DNA of 64,000 bases from Marisa cornuarietis (lineage: Eukaryota > Mollusca > Gastropoda > Architaenioglossa > Ampullariidae). Location of the stretch: NCBI GenBank assembly GCA_004794655.1, contig SMMW01000567.1, positions 1,488,001-1,552,000 on the forward strand. Reading direction: 5' to 3'. Position numbers and translations under genes: made by a program. The notes under the pieces are model-generated. The model was not told where the DNA came from. It searched no databases and saw only the letters and a program-made list of their open reading frames with translations. This document shows, piece after piece, positions 11,861-25,000 of the stretch (its first letter is position 1; every line of letters starts with the position of its first letter).

Positions 11861-14060
11861 TGTATAATGCGTGTTGGATACACATATAACGAAAATGCAT
11901 ACTGCGGTCGAGGTGGTATGCCTCTTGTGGGTTAGGCGTACCATTTACTGATTTCACAAACGTTTTATACCGATAATTAGTATTTGAAGTGCTTTAGATC
12001 ATGTTGAAGTCATGCTTTCCTAGTTGCTGCCTGGTCGCAGCAGGCCTCGAGCAGCTGAGCCTAATTGTGATCATGCTTTTAGCAGCACTCTGCTACCCAG
12101 AGAGCGATTTCAAATCCCTAATATTATAACAGCACTCAGAGGAGGAAGACAACCCCAGCTGGCGACTGGCGGCGACACGTGTGTAGGTCAGACACAAAAT
12201 GGCTTCGGTACTGCCATCAAATTAGCTTCATTCGTTGATGATAAAAGTTCACGATAAAAGTGACGTCTGTTCCGTCAGTCAACCGATGACAACGCGAATG
12301 GATATGAGCATCAAAATATAGAGCTACAAAGTTTGTTTTCTTTTCGCCAATTAATGATTTAATCATGAATCATTATCAGACACGAAATATCACTGGCATG
12401 ATGTTAATATCAAAATTTTAGGTAAACATAATGAATTTCCAAGTTGTGAGAGATTTTATTTATTCAATCGGTGTTTATTGTACTTTGATGTGATCGTTAT
12501 TTATTTTATTCTTTGGTTTTTATCCGCCTCACCCCTTGGTAATGATGGTCTATGGCAATATATCAATAAGAATCGAAATTTCCAATCCGTGTTTCATTTC
12601 ATAAGAAATTAAGGGGCCAAAAAGAATTTTTGTCGAAATGTAAAATTATACTTTTAACAATATATTGTTGCATTTACATCTCTATATGTTCATTCCAAAC
12701 TAAGGAATAAAAAGTCTCTTAGTCAAAGAAGGAAAGAATACGAAGCTTAAAGTATGGTGGACATGTCCGCTCACACAGAAACCAAAGCCTTTAACCTCCA
12801 TTCCTTTCATGATCGATAATAAATCTGATAATGAAATGAGTCTATTGTTTCGTATATCGTTTTCTATAAGTGCATTCTTTTCGTAAAGTTCTTCTATCGT
12901 CTATTTTGGTTTTTTTTTATCTACTATTAATAATGTATAGGATGATAACTAGTCATATTATTACAAAGGCCGTCACTGGTTAGGGCCAAGTGGCATCGTT
13001 GGTAGTTCAGTAAGTGGATAGCGTGGACTTTCTCCATTGGCCGCTTCCTCTTAACGGACATTGTCTAGAAATTGGCCACGCCCAATTTGGAACCGTTGGG
13101 AAAAGGCACAAATCAACGTGGTCAAATGTATTCACGCTGAAACTACCGTTAACAAATGTGATATAATATATATATATATACCTCAGTAGGTTGTCGAATA
13201 TTCCAGCTAAGAAATCGAAGGCTTTATTCACACACACACACACAGAGGAAAAAAGCAATGCGTGAGGGTAATTCACTAATTGTACGATTAAACCGGGATC
13301 CGTGAACCAAAACATTGTACATGTATTTACTTTGTCCATTTTTTAAAACATCAGTTCCCCTGTTAATCGTTTGCTGCCTCCATGGAATGAGAGAGGTATT
13401 ACCGCTGACAAAAGGAAGCTGGACAAAGTTTGAGTTTTGTGTTAGTGGTTTCTGTGTTCATGCTTGTATGATGCACAATTTGGGAGCAGTTGAGGCCTAC
13501 ATATAGTTTGTCGGACGGACCCTGTTTGCCCTCCGGGCCTCCAGCTTGCGCCAAGAAACGGAGAAGAAAATAGCATTACGAGAAATGATAACCCTCCCTG
13601 CGCTTTGATCTAGCCGCCTGAGTGACAGGTTATACACAGGCGTGCTGAGCACGAGCAAGCAAATGACGCATGTTTCGTTTCGCTTGACAAATCTCTCTTT
13701 TTCTCTCTCCTTTCTGCCTCACCCTTTCTTTCTCTCTCCCTTTTATTTTTCTCTCTCCGAAATATTTCCTTTTCTCTCTCTCTCCCCCCACACACACTCT
13801 TTCAAACATAGACCATATGCATGCGCGCGCGCACACGCACACACACATAACTGCACAGCCATTCACCAAAAACACGCACGTGGACACACACACTCTCTCT
13901 ATTTCTCGTATGTATGTATATGAGTGTATATATACCTGTTTGTGTGTGCTGCGTAGGGGTGTGTTTGTGTGCCTTAAATATCTGTCTTGCGTGTGCTCTG
14001 GGAATGTATGCGTGTGTGTGTGTGTGTGTGTGCGGTGTGTAACACGCAAGTGCATGGCCC
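11861..14060. other. Intergenic AT-rich sequence grading into low-complexity repeats
   Basis: No gene is recognised. A (TA)n run is at about 13160-13180 and (CA)n at 13231-13244. CT-rich and CA/TG-rich microsatellites dominate 13690-14035, and several reading frames through them are artefacts of repeat translation. Confidence 0.6.
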
Positions 14061-14858
14061 TCACGAAGCACATTGAGCGATGGCTTCACTTTTGATTCTT
14101 ATCTGGCGTTTGGGGGAACGAAGAAGTCGGGAAGGTTTCCTACGAAATCTTTGAAGTTTTCACGAGATCTTATTTATGGTGGCTCCCCGAGTCCCCTTGC
14201 TCACTACCCTACACCGCTGCCCCCCTCCCTACCCATCTCTGCTCTGGGTAAGCCCTAGGCGCGGCCCTGTAAATTACACGGGGGCTGATGGGGGCACCAA
14301 ACCGCTCAATAGCGGTTTACTCTCTCTTTTGTTTGCTGTCAGCTGGGTTTAAGCAGAGTCAAGTGATAAACGTTTGTAAAGCCCTTTAACTTTCAACCCG
14401 AGGATGAATACTCCAAGCATACGGGCCTACATACATACATATGTGTATAAATATGTGCGTATACCTGTTTTAATTAAAATAATCTGAGAAGACAGGGGTA
14501 AGTTATTTTCATTGCAGTCGATCAGCACGTTTTGATAAACGATTTCTGTGAACCCAGTTATTTTACCAATAAGCCATTAGCTAGAATCTTTGCGCCCAGA
14601 AATTTAGTGTTACAGTTAAATCTTGGGGGTCCATAGAGAGAAAACTAAAAGACCAGAAATTGTCCTGGAACAACATCGCTAAACTTGCTGCTGATTAACG
14701 AGCACGGAGGACTTACTTAAATCTCCGTGGCTTATAGTTATAAATGCCGTTGATATTTTTTTTTAAATGGCGTGACTAAACTGGCAGCCAGAAGAAAACA
14801 GTCGTTTCTCTACGGGATACTACAAAATACTGAATGTCCGCGCCCTTTTTACGCGCTA

Positions 14859-14907
<49 letters not shown>

Positions 14908-15049
14908 CTTGTTTTGGAGGGAGTGACACACACGTGTGTGTGGTTCTTCTCTTCTCTCGCGCATGCGTTGTAGGTCGCTAACTCTCCGTATCTCTCCTGA
15001 CCTGCGAGTGAAAGCCCCTCTTGTCTCGTTTCTCGTGATGATACAACTC
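14061..15049. other. Intergenic sequence with a TG/GC microsatellite
   Basis: No gene is recognised. A pure (TG)n of about 38 bases (14862-14899) runs directly into (GC)n (to 14908), a sequence prone to Z-DNA formation. Confidence 0.6.
14862..14908. repeat. (TG)n then (GC)n microsatellite
   Basis: Alternating purine-pyrimidine tract of 47 bases with a composition switch from TG to CG. Confidence 0.95.
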
Positions 15050-16393
15050 AGCCACAAGAGGAGCCCGACTGTAAACCAACTAGCTAAACTTCAGTCAGTA
15101 CAGGCCAGGGCACTAAAAGTAGTTCTGGGAGTACCATCGTACACACCAAACCTAGCAATACTGGCGGAAACAGGTCAGAAACCTATAGAATTAATAATAA
15201 AAGAAAGGACAGCTAGCTACTACTACAAAATCCAATGTCTCCCACCTGACCATCCAGTCCGACAGATTCATATTCAACCCCACAGACACAGAACAGGCCG
15301 CCCCACCCCACAGCCCACACTACAACAACACATACAACACTTAGAAAACACAAAGGGAGCAGAAACTAACATAACAGCTCCTTACCCACCAGACAACATA
15401 CAAACACCACCCTGGACACTTCCACACCCACAGATAGACCTTGACCTCACCAAATACAACAAAGAACAACACCAAGCCCAAATCACTGCAGAAACAAAGC
15501 TCAAGCTAAACACCACATACAAAGAACACGTGCAGATTTATACTGATGGATCTCATGACCCAGTGACAAACACAACCGGATTAGGAGTATACCAACCCGG
15601 TAACATCACCATCTCCAGCAGACTCCCAAAACACACTTCAATTTTTACAGCTGAGTTGACGGCCATACTGACAGCTCTCCATACACTTCATCTCGGAATG
15701 AAGGACACAACGCAACAACAATATGTAGTAATTTCAGATTCACTGTCAGCACTTCAGGCTTTAAAAAACAAATCCTCAAACAGAATAGATATAGTATACA
15801 AGGTACTGTCCATCATAAAGAAAATCAACCAGAAACAGGGAGACATTAAGTTCTTTTGGGTTCCTTCCCACATAGGAATAAAAGGAAATGAAGAGGCAGA
15901 TAAACTAGCTAAACTGGCAGTAAAACAAGAAAATAACCCTAAAGTCACCACCCTAAACATCTCTATTTCACCAGCAGAGAGAAAAATAGCTATAAAACCA
16001 GCAATAAAAATAAGGTGGCAAGAAAAATACAAAAATGAAGGTATAGGTACTAGAAGACTGATAGACGACCAGCCTAGTCTCACCTTGATGTACCTAACAT
16101 CAATCAGGTCGGACCACACTAAAATAACCAGAATGAGGCTTAGTGGAGAATATTATAAAATGTATAAAGACCCACCTTCATGTGCCTGTGGGGACAGACT
16201 TAGCACCCCGCATGTACTGTTGGAATGCAATGAAAATAAACCAGAGAGAGAAGAACTAAAACATTTCCTAGATAAGTATAGGCTGGGACTAAACCTCAGA
16301 AACTGCCTCAACCCACCTAAAGAACTATGGAACAGTATACTGTCACTAGTAGTAGTTATAGCAACAAGCCACCCAAACTCTAGTCTAATATAA
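15050..16393 (+). mobile_element. 5'-truncated non-LTR retrotransposon ORF2: RT thumb, RNase H and zinc knuckle
   Basis: An open reading frame without internal stops encodes the C-terminal third of a LINE polyprotein. LAKLQSVQARALKVVLGVP near 15085-15142 is the typical post-RT segment. A complete RNase H domain follows: the first Asp in YTDGS (about 15541), Glu in TAELTAIL (about 15650), Asp in VISDSLSAL (about 15735) and the last Asp in HIGIKGNEEADKLA (about 15900). Next come a CACG...H...C zinc-knuckle-like cluster (about 16183-16230) and a stop at 16391-16393. RNase H in this position suggests the I/jockey-related superfamily. The reading frame upstream of about 15050 does not look LINE-like, so the element is 5'-truncated there. 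The lack of stops across about 1.3 kb argues for a fairly recent insertion. Confidence 0.9.
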
Positions 16394-16845
16394 AATAAGA
16401 ATAGGGGTAAACAGGACAACATAGCCATCCACACTGGAAAAAAAAAAAAAAAAAAAAAATTGAGGAAGAGCAATACATGGAACCAAACAAAGAAACACAA
16501 TACACCACCACGGTACACGTGGCAGGACCCCTAAACACTGGCAACAAACGGCACCAGCAGCAGCAGGAGGAAAGAGGGCAGCAGCACTGTAACGACTCAT
16601 GCAAACTTGGCAGACCAATAATGGATGAAGAGGGCACAAATACAATACACCACCCATGCAGACTTGGAAAACCTAAACACCCACAAAAATAGAGGGCACG
16701 CACAGAAGTGAAACCACGCATCAGGCACCACAAAACAGCAACCCTTTCCCCACACTCCCCAAGGACCCCATCCCCCACAGTGCGAAATCACCGAGAGGTG
16801 GAAGCACTTTCCCTTTCAAAGACAACAACAACAACAACAACAAAA
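16394..16845 (+). mobile_element. Probable 3' UTR of the RNase H LINE, with A-run and (CAA)n tail
   Basis: No ORF of note follows the LINE stop. The stretch has a 22-nt A run (16439-16460) and a (CAA)n repeat near 16823-16843, the kind of tail seen on some I-like LINEs. A similar CAACAACAAACAAC tail follows the LINE relic at 7.7 kb. The boundary is uncertain because I could not identify a target-site duplication. Confidence 0.45.
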
Positions 16846-17690
16846 GCCCGACTGATGTAGGTGGCAGTAAGCGAATCTTCCCGCGAGAACGCGACGACAA
16901 CAAAGAAGAAGAAAAAAACCCATAAAAACGACGAAAACAGCCAGCCGTTGATCAACAGAAACTTGCGAAAGAGTGAGAGCGGTGTGCGGAGGTAGGCGGA
17001 AGGTGGGGGAGAGAATCGGATAGGGTGGGAGGGATAGTGAGGGTGGGGCTAAGTAAGGGAGGGAACGGTCGAGGTAAGAGTGCAGCGAAAACGCCTTTGA
17101 TCAGGGGCTGGCGCTGGTGTTAATCCTACCCAGCTGCACGCGCGGGAGCCGAGCCAGGCGCAGGGGTTTCTGGGATCACCAGGCGAGCGCACGGCTGAAC
17201 CGAGCTGGACGGCCAGACGATCACAGAGGTGGGGTGTGGGGAGAGAGGAGGAGGAGGAGTAGGGAGGTAGGGGTGTGTGTGTGTGCAGGAGAGAAAGCGT
17301 GGAGACCTAACCAAACCTTGAGCGTGGGTGGGGTATAATGGGGAGGGGTTAAGCTAACGACCGCGGCGGTAAAAGGGTAACAAAACTTTAACGGCATTCA
17401 GACTGGCCGGACTTGGAACCGACGCCGGCCGTATGACGACTGACTGTGGGCACTAGCGCTAACTATGATTAGTAATCGCTTCATCAAAGAGCGCCGTGAG
17501 AGAAAGCCACTCGGTGCGGAGGCCTTTGACAACTTCCTGGTGTGCGCGCGCAGCAAGCAGTTTCGTCTTCGATGCTTGACCCGCGTCAGCGACTACCCCC
17601 TCCCTACCCACCCACCACCACCTTCGCCACAGGGGGAAAAAATTGTCGGCGGATTGAAATGCCGCTGTCGTTGATCTTTACCTAGTATTG
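16846..17690. other. GC-rich, purine-rich intergenic block
   Basis: CpG- and GGGTGG-rich sequence with no recognisable product. The second copy of the 27-nt motif TTCATCAAAGAGCGCCGTGA... lies at 17480-17506. It may be a promoter/CpG island or part of a longer repeat. Confidence 0.45.
17480..17506 (+). repeat. 27-nt motif shared with 10668-10694 (copy 2)
   Basis: TTCATCAAAGAGCGCCGTGA plus GAGAAAG, 26 of 27 identical to copy 1. In one frame both encode FIKERRERK. Confidence 0.75.
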
Positions 17691-19529
17691 TGGAAGACCG
17701 ATAAAGACTCTTTACGGAACCAGCCAAAAGCAAAACGAGACAATTAGATGCTCTTAAACTCACTATTCCTCGAATAATTATTTTTGTAAAAGAAGTCTAA
17801 AATCACCCCTTGGCGTCTCAGCAAGTAATATATTATTATTCGTTGACTTTTGTCAGTTTTTTGTTACCACCATTACTTATCTTCTCCTCATCCTCCGTTA
17901 GAACCGTGCAACTGGAAACCTCACGTGGCTTTATTTTATGAATTTCACACAAACAAACAAAAATGTCTACAAAACGGGACCACCGTGATCCCTCGCTCGC
18001 CTTAGTTTTTATTTTCCGGTCATGTTTTCTGTTAAAATACGACTTTTGATCGCAGCCGTGATTTGCCTGATTGGGCGAGTTCCTACAAAACAATGGCGGC
18101 TACCAGTCAGAGTAATGCCAGGAGCAGTTTTCTCCCTCGCTGGGAATTCCTTCGTGACTTGCCTGTAGTCGTGAAGTTATGTTTGCTCAGCACTCCACGC
18201 AGCAGTGTCGGAGATAACAGGAATATTAATTGTTGGATCAGTGAATCAACCTGCTGAAAATCAATCTGTTAATTAAAACACTGACTGTAGGATTCCCTGC
18301 ACGCTGGTGTTTACCAGGGACGGGCTAGTTGTCGCCAGTTCTGTTTGGCTACACAAACTGCCCTGATGAAATCCTCGAGAGCCTTATTCAGAACTCGATA
18401 CGACCTCTCCTTTCGACCAACCATCGAATGATGCTAAACCTCAAGGGAACACAAATCAGGGTCTGAGAGTGACGATCTGGTTTTTGATGTGGCGTGTTTA
18501 TGACCGGAATTCTCAAATATTTATATTTACACACATACATATAAATGCAGTAATATCATTGCTATCCTTATTATTTGTATGTTTTGCAGTTGTATAACAC
18601 TGTCTTATATTCATTCTTTTGTCCAATCATTCATACTCGATCTAAACAAACTGCATAGGTGAACTGATCTTTGTAAATTATGTCAACTTCTCCGTGCCCG
18701 AAGGGATGAACAAAAAAATTAATCCCAATGTCACACAGAAAAGAACATCTTAAAATCTAGATTACACCCAAAATCAGTTGTTGAGAAAATCAACATAGAA
18801 ACGTTTAGGACACAACGGACAGGGATAAAAAAAAATACTTGCTGTGTTTGTGGCCACCTGGAATGTTGTCTTTTTATCTGGGTAAATGGGTAGCGTAGGT
18901 AGCTTTAAATTGTGCAAACTGCTCTACCTGTTCTCTGGTCCATTGACTGTACAAAAGTCGTCCATCGCTGTTTGTGTTCAAGGTCTAACCAGACCAATGA
19001 CTACACAATTCACGAAAGCAGAATTATGTTGAAACTTTGTTAACACTGACCTGATTGGAAAAGTAGAGTGACTTTTTTTTTGCAGTTGTGATTGACGGAA
19101 GGAAGTAAATAATTTTTTCGCGTCTGTTCAGATCTGTTTTATTCACCTGCAGCTTTGAAGTGATAAGGGTGGGCGGCCAGGAGTTTATCTAGACTGCGGC
19201 GAAAGAAAGAGAGAGTGAGAGAGAGGAATGGTGTTTTACGCCGAGCCAGCAACACGGCAAGGCAGTCAGCCCTGGACTCGGGGCCAAACGATTTGTACAG
19301 ACGTACATATAGAAGTAGAGATGAGTACTGAATTCCAATACAAATTATTCCGCTACCCCACCCCACTCCCCCGTTATCAGTTCGCCAGAGTATCGATTTA
19401 ATGCTATGCATACGGCTCAGAAAATAAAATTGGGAAGAAAAACTGCTATGGGGTCGGATATTGATTACCATCTCTCCCTCTCCCACCCCGACCGCGCTTT
19501 CCTCTTTTCCAGTCGGGCGCGTGCCAGTT
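17691..19529. other. Intergenic sequence without a recognisable gene
   Basis: Apart from the short unassigned ORF at 18092, I see no coding, repeat or RNA signal that I can support. Confidence 0.55.
18092..18257 (+). other. Short ORF starting in a YY1-like context, unassigned
   Basis: ACAATGGCGGCTACC at 18089-18103 opens a 55-codon frame (MAATSQSNARSSFLPRWEFL...). The context is typical of housekeeping start sites, but no domain is recognised and no downstream exon could be linked. Confidence 0.2.
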
Positions 19530-19830
19530 TTCCCACCAAAAAGATGGCCGCTTACGACATGCAGGTGCGAGGCCATCGGCGGCTAAATCAGCGGCAAGCA
19601 GGAGACACCCCTGACAGATTTCAAGATGGCGGCAGAGATTGAGTTCGACGTCCATCGGAACCAGGACGACGCCGAGGGCTGGAAGAGAGAGAGAGAGATG
19701 GGGCGGATGGTGAAGATGGCGGAAAGGCTAGCGTGGAGCAGCGGTCGGCAGCGGGTGCTGCTGGCTTTGATCAAGGGGCGAAAAAGGCTCCAGAAAGATA
19801 ATTTCGCCATCTCTCGCATCGTCACATAGT
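19530..19830 (+). promoter_or_regulatory. YY1-type motif cluster with short ORF
   Basis: CAAGATGGCGGC at 19621-19632 is an exact YY1-type initiator motif, and AAGATGGCCGC occurs at 19542-19552. An ORF from 19626 runs 67 codons (MAAEIEFDVHRNQDDAEGWK...) to a stop at about 19827. No family is recognised. This is a possible TSS and first exon of an unseen transcript. Confidence 0.3.
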
Positions 19831-20331
19831 AGCGTCTGTGGGAAAGCCGGTACAGTTTCGACAGCTAAGGTTTATTTGAAATTATTTGGAGAAAGGGTCG
19901 GGACCTGGAAGTGCCGCTCTGAGCTGTGGTCTGTGGATTGTGTCAGCTGTTGCGACGACTCAACACTTGTCGGTCATAAAACGTGAAGTCGTGAGCTACT
20001 TGTGCTGAGGTCAGCTTGAGCTTGATCAAACGAGTGTTAATGGAAAAAAATCTAAATACAGTTTTTATACCTTTCTTGAACAGAGGTCCAAGAGTGGAAA
20101 TAATTTTTAATTTTCTTTTTTAAAAGTCTGTACCATTTAAAGCACAGACACACACACTTGTATTTAAGTAGAGGCGAATCGCAAATAAGAAATCCAGCTT
20201 TTTACTTCAGCTCTTGATTCTTAATCTGCATTAGCTGTGGAATGTATACGCACCTACAAATCGCGTATTAAGCAAGTTTTCAGGAAGAATTCCTTCGAAA
20301 AATATTCTCTTGCATCATATTCATAATTGTC

Positions 20332-20337
20332 GCCACC

Positions 20338-20380
<43 letters not shown>
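20332..20380. repeat. (CAC)n/(CAT)n compound microsatellite
   Basis: CAC units run into uninterrupted CAT units. Another CAT run is at 56202-56226 inside NUDCD3 intron 5. Confidence 0.95.
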
Positions 20381-20381
<1 letters not shown>

Positions 20382-21931
20382 TTTTGTAGACACCTACATA
20401 GAAGTAGCTACCATCTGACCATATTTTAGGTATGACGACAGTTGTCACTTGTCGCTCCAACTTCCCAGCCTCCTCCTCGCGTATCGATCCCTTGCGGGCG
20501 CGTTGCAGACGTTGTGAAGAACACTTCGGACGGCCCTACGTGGAGCCTAGCGTGTCCAGATCTGGCAAGCGTGCTTCAGTTTATATTTGTCAGGAGAGGT
20601 TCTTGAAGGACCCCAGAAGTTTGGATCTTGTTCAGGAAGTATTTGCTTTTGCTTTGTTTTGTTTTTCAAACTCGACGTCCAAGACGTGGACAACCTTCTT
20701 TAGGCACTTGTCCTCTCGTCTGGGAGAGACTCCACTCCCAGCTTCACGTTTCACGCAAATAGCAGGCCACGGCGTATAGACGTTAGCAGGGTGGTGCCAG
20801 GCGTCTTATATCTTGTAGGTCAATGTTTGTAGAACTCTTTAACGCATTGTGTCCTTTAGCAGGTCAAGGTTCACAGCAGGTATCGCGTACGTCTTGCCGC
20901 AGGTCAACGAATATGGCTACCATCTTGTGTGTCATGTAAATGGTAATCGAACTACTTGAGGTGTGGGTAGGCGTTACTGCGACATAAATAAGTAAGGGGA
21001 GAAGTGAGGGAGGGAGTGAAGAAGTGCGCACGTGCCTGTTCACATGAGCGCGCACGAGCGCGTGTGTGTTGATGATGTTTCAGACATGTAGCAGCCCTTG
21101 TCAGTGTTTATTTACGTGGCTGTTTGTCAAAGGAAAAGCAGCTATGGCGCGGAAGAGTCGTCCCGTAGATGCAAAACGCGTCAGACCTTGGAGTTTAATA
21201 AAATGGAGCGATGGTCACATCCGGGTCATAGCTAATGTACCACAGGAGGATATATTGTAAAATATGGACAACACACTGAGAACCCAGGCTGTGTGCGTAT
21301 GGGGGTGGGGGAGAAAGAAGGGGGATGAGGAAGAGAATCATCCCATCGTTTGCCTCAGGGGAGCGTACTGCATGCAGGCTATCGAGCAAAGATACTTTTA
21401 AAACAATGGCTGCGGATCGGAGGTTACGTGGCCTTAGACATAAACACGCCACTTCCTGCGTTTCAGACGGGTCAAGATAGCCATCCGAATGAACTGAATA
21501 GGCTGTATCTATTAAAGTAACTTTACTCAGCAATCCCTCAATTACTCATTCAAAATTGTTCTAGAGAACTTTCTAGAACAGAAGCTTGATAGTTAAATTT
21601 AAATTTTCATTTCAAGCATTTACCAGGGGGTGAAAGAGAATGAGAGCGAGAGAAGATTACTAAAAGATCACTTTAAAACATTAATAGAATTCCTCTCCGT
21701 ACTCTCTCAGACTCAAATTTATGTTCCTTTCCATTTAAAACTTAAATTTGACCTGCGGTCTCGTAAAAATAACAGTATATTTTAGAGTGACAGCAATTCA
21801 GGATGTGACAGGACAAAGGTGTGGATATTATATATGACCAACAACAACAAAAATCAATAATCAGATCAATGCAAAAGGGGTCATCACCATAAGCCTTTTT
21901 TGAAAAATGCACGTTAAGTTGGCCATCTGAA

Positions 21932-21932
<1 letters not shown>

Positions 21933-22001
<69 letters not shown>
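21933..22001. repeat. (CA)n microsatellite
   Basis: About 34 uninterrupted AC units, the longest simple repeat in the window. Confidence 0.95.
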
Positions 22002-22003
<2 letters not shown>

Positions 22004-25000
22004 GACTGCAGTGTCTGTGCGAACAAAGCACACACGGAGTTTGAATATCGCGAGTGGTGCCGATAACGACTGCTCACGTTTAAAGATGGTGGTCTCGCTG
22101 GAAGCACTGGACCCACAAAAATACACGACATCCATGAAGAAATGGCAGCACTCCACTCACCGCCCTCCTCCTTCCACACACACGCGCACACTACAGACAA
22201 AACCTTTTGCTTGTTGCTGACGATTTCCAAGCAAGCTCACGTTCTCAGTAGATGGTTAGACCATGAATGCGTTGTTTGAAAAAGATAATAACCCTTTTCA
22301 GTCATAATGACTGTTTGGATACTCCAATGCTTTTTTTTTCTTTCTTTCACACACATAAACGATGGTGTGTAGCGGTAAAGATGACCCGCGTGCTGTGATC
22401 AGTAAACGTAATTTATATTTTATAATATTAAAAAAATTCGTGCTCGTGAACAAGGAAGAAATGGTGAATGTAGTGAGCACACTGCAAAGCTCTAACATCA
22501 GAAACGACAAGAGAGTATTTTCCTCGTTATTTATACATCTGTTTTAGCATATGATTATTTCATTGTTGTTTATTTATCCATGGGGTGTACACTGAGATAT
22601 TTCACAACAATTTTATTATGACGATAATATTTTAACTCTTAAGCGTAGAATTTAAAAAGCCGTGTTTACACAACATGTTGGTAGTTATACTTGGATAAGC
22701 TTTTCTAGAACATAGCATTTTAATTCAGAAGGCAGTCTCTCTCTCCTTTCCTTCATCTTGTAGCAATACAGTCATAGCGCAAACGTTCAATAACCTCTGT
22801 CTCCTATAGAACAATCTTTACTGTTAGACTGAGATGAGATTTAGTTAATCTCTCTCTCTCTCTCTGTTGTCTAACTCACCGTAGAAGGAAACCATGAAAG
22901 TCACAATAACAATACATTCTCAAGAACCATCGACATCCTGCTTTCTCCATGGAAAACACCTTGTCGCATTTAGGTACAGTATCAACTATCCTGAGTAAAA
23001 AGGTAAATCAGATCCGGGTCCCATATGGCAAAAAAAATCCCGCGTGTGTGTGTATATATATATATATATATAAACAATCTGTCAAAGTACTGAGTGCAAA
23101 TTACGTGAGTTGCAGATGCAGATCTTTTTATGGTTTGCTACATCCACATTTGTCCTCTCTAGGAAATCAAGAATTATACAACGATGGACAGAAATATTTC
23201 GCAAATAATTTTGAGTTGACGATCGAAGAACACGCACATGCACGCAAGCATACACACATGCCTACGCACACACGCTCTTAAATGAATGAATCAATACAGC
23301 AGCATCTATTACGGTCTCTATGGCAAGCAATCAACAGTTGAACACGTTTCAGCTTTCAGCCGTGTTTCCAGACAGGAGCCCTTTCGGTGGCGTTGAAATG
23401 CCAGCACGTTGCACGCGCCATGTCACTTGCCATGTGGTGCCACTCTCGCGCTGCCTTTGTCACTACATGGCACACTACGAACATCATTTCCACCTTGACA
23501 GGCGCACGCCAGCCGCGTGGTGTGCACGTGCTGGGGTAGATTAGGGCGGCGAGAGGGCAAATGTTTTAAAGATAACAGCCTTCAGTATGGGTTGGTACTG
23601 GACCTTTCTAGTGCTCATGCTGAACAGCATCTGACGGTGACTACTGACTACTGCGCCTTCGAAGTGGCCTATTGTTTCCGTCATATCGCGTATTTACGCG
23701 TTTGTCGTCTCGGAATGTGTGTGCGTGTGCGCGCGAGAGTGCATCACGCGCTATACAAGTTTCTCAAAGAAGAGAGGTTTGCTTGCGATTTACCAAAAAA
23801 AAAAAAGAAACGAAAATTACGAAACAAGCGAAGTGATTTTTGACGGTAGGTGCTGTCTGACAATGGCGGTTAAAATATTATATATATTTATAAACAGAAA
23901 CCGACTGCCGTTTTCCAGTGATGCGAAAAGTCACCAGTGTCGAAAAAAGCGTCGTGTCCATAAGAAAAGCAAAATGGCGACCTGAGAAAAGCCAGGCGCG
24001 AGGTCCAACGAGCTTTTTTTTTTTCAAATGACTGGGGACACAGAAGAAGAGAGGATCACCCCCATCAGCTCTGGGTGGCTAACTTCCCTTCCCCATGTAC
24101 AAAAAAGTCAGAACCAGTGAAATAAGGAGTGTATATGCATATAGTATTGTTCACAAGGTACATCTATTTACTATGAGAGCTGAGATAATAGATGATAGGC
24201 ATATCCATGGACATTGATGCATTTCATCACTCTGTGTGCTTGGTGACCTTTGTAGTGGCTGCGGATCGGAAGTCTAGAGGTAGATGAGGGATATTCATAT
24301 TTAGAGAAATAATATTTCTTGTAAATCAAATTTAATTCAATTATCACTTTTAAGAAAAAAAGGGTTCCACTCTTGTAGCTCTTTTAATGACAGATGTTTT
24401 TAAAAACTGAGGGTTCGCCGTCACTGAATACGTAATCTGTAATACGAGAACTTGAAAAAAAGGATGTAAATATATAAGCTAAAAATTGAGAATAATTCGT
24501 GCGCAGGAAAATAGGGTATAGAGACGGATTAGTTTCGGTCACCTGTCGAGTAACGTCTGTTAGGTGCCAACCACGCAAAGTCCAATAAAGAAACGAATCT
24601 GGCTGGATTTTGTTTCTTTGCGGCACTTTTTAATGACGCCTTCACTATTCTAGTAGTCTGTAAAGATGATAATAGTGACTTTTTTTGCATACAGTATTTA
24701 GGGATGAGAAATATAGGTCACATTCAGCAAGTCTGTTGGTGACCGAATACCCTTTAATCTTGGACGCACATATCCTCCAAATGAATGTCTGAGCATAAGG
24801 ATGAAAATGCTGAAGAAAATGCAAAACTTGCTACCAGTCAACGCCTTTCAGCATCAAAACCCCAAACCCTTACAATTATACATTCTTTTTCTCGATGGTG
24901 TCACGTCAGCTTCCCTTCTGGTGAAAGAACTTCCTTTTCCAACCGCAGCTGCGCATGAGGCACTCACGTAAGAACCTATGCTGGAAACACTTCTTGGCCG

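Noticed and set aside
13610..14095. Long reading frames on both strands
   Set aside because: They translate CT/CA/TG microsatellites into His-Thr and Arg-Glu runs; no domain and no conserved start.
14936..15049. N-terminal part of the RNase H LINE reading frame
   Set aside because: The first 38 or so codons run through microsatellite-adjacent sequence and do not resemble LINE protein; the frame is open there by chance.
20254..20460. Asp-rich minus-strand ORF
   Set aside because: Translation of the CAT/CAC microsatellite.
21742..22230. 162-codon minus-strand ORF
   Set aside because: Most of it is Cys-Val repeats from the (CA)n microsatellite.
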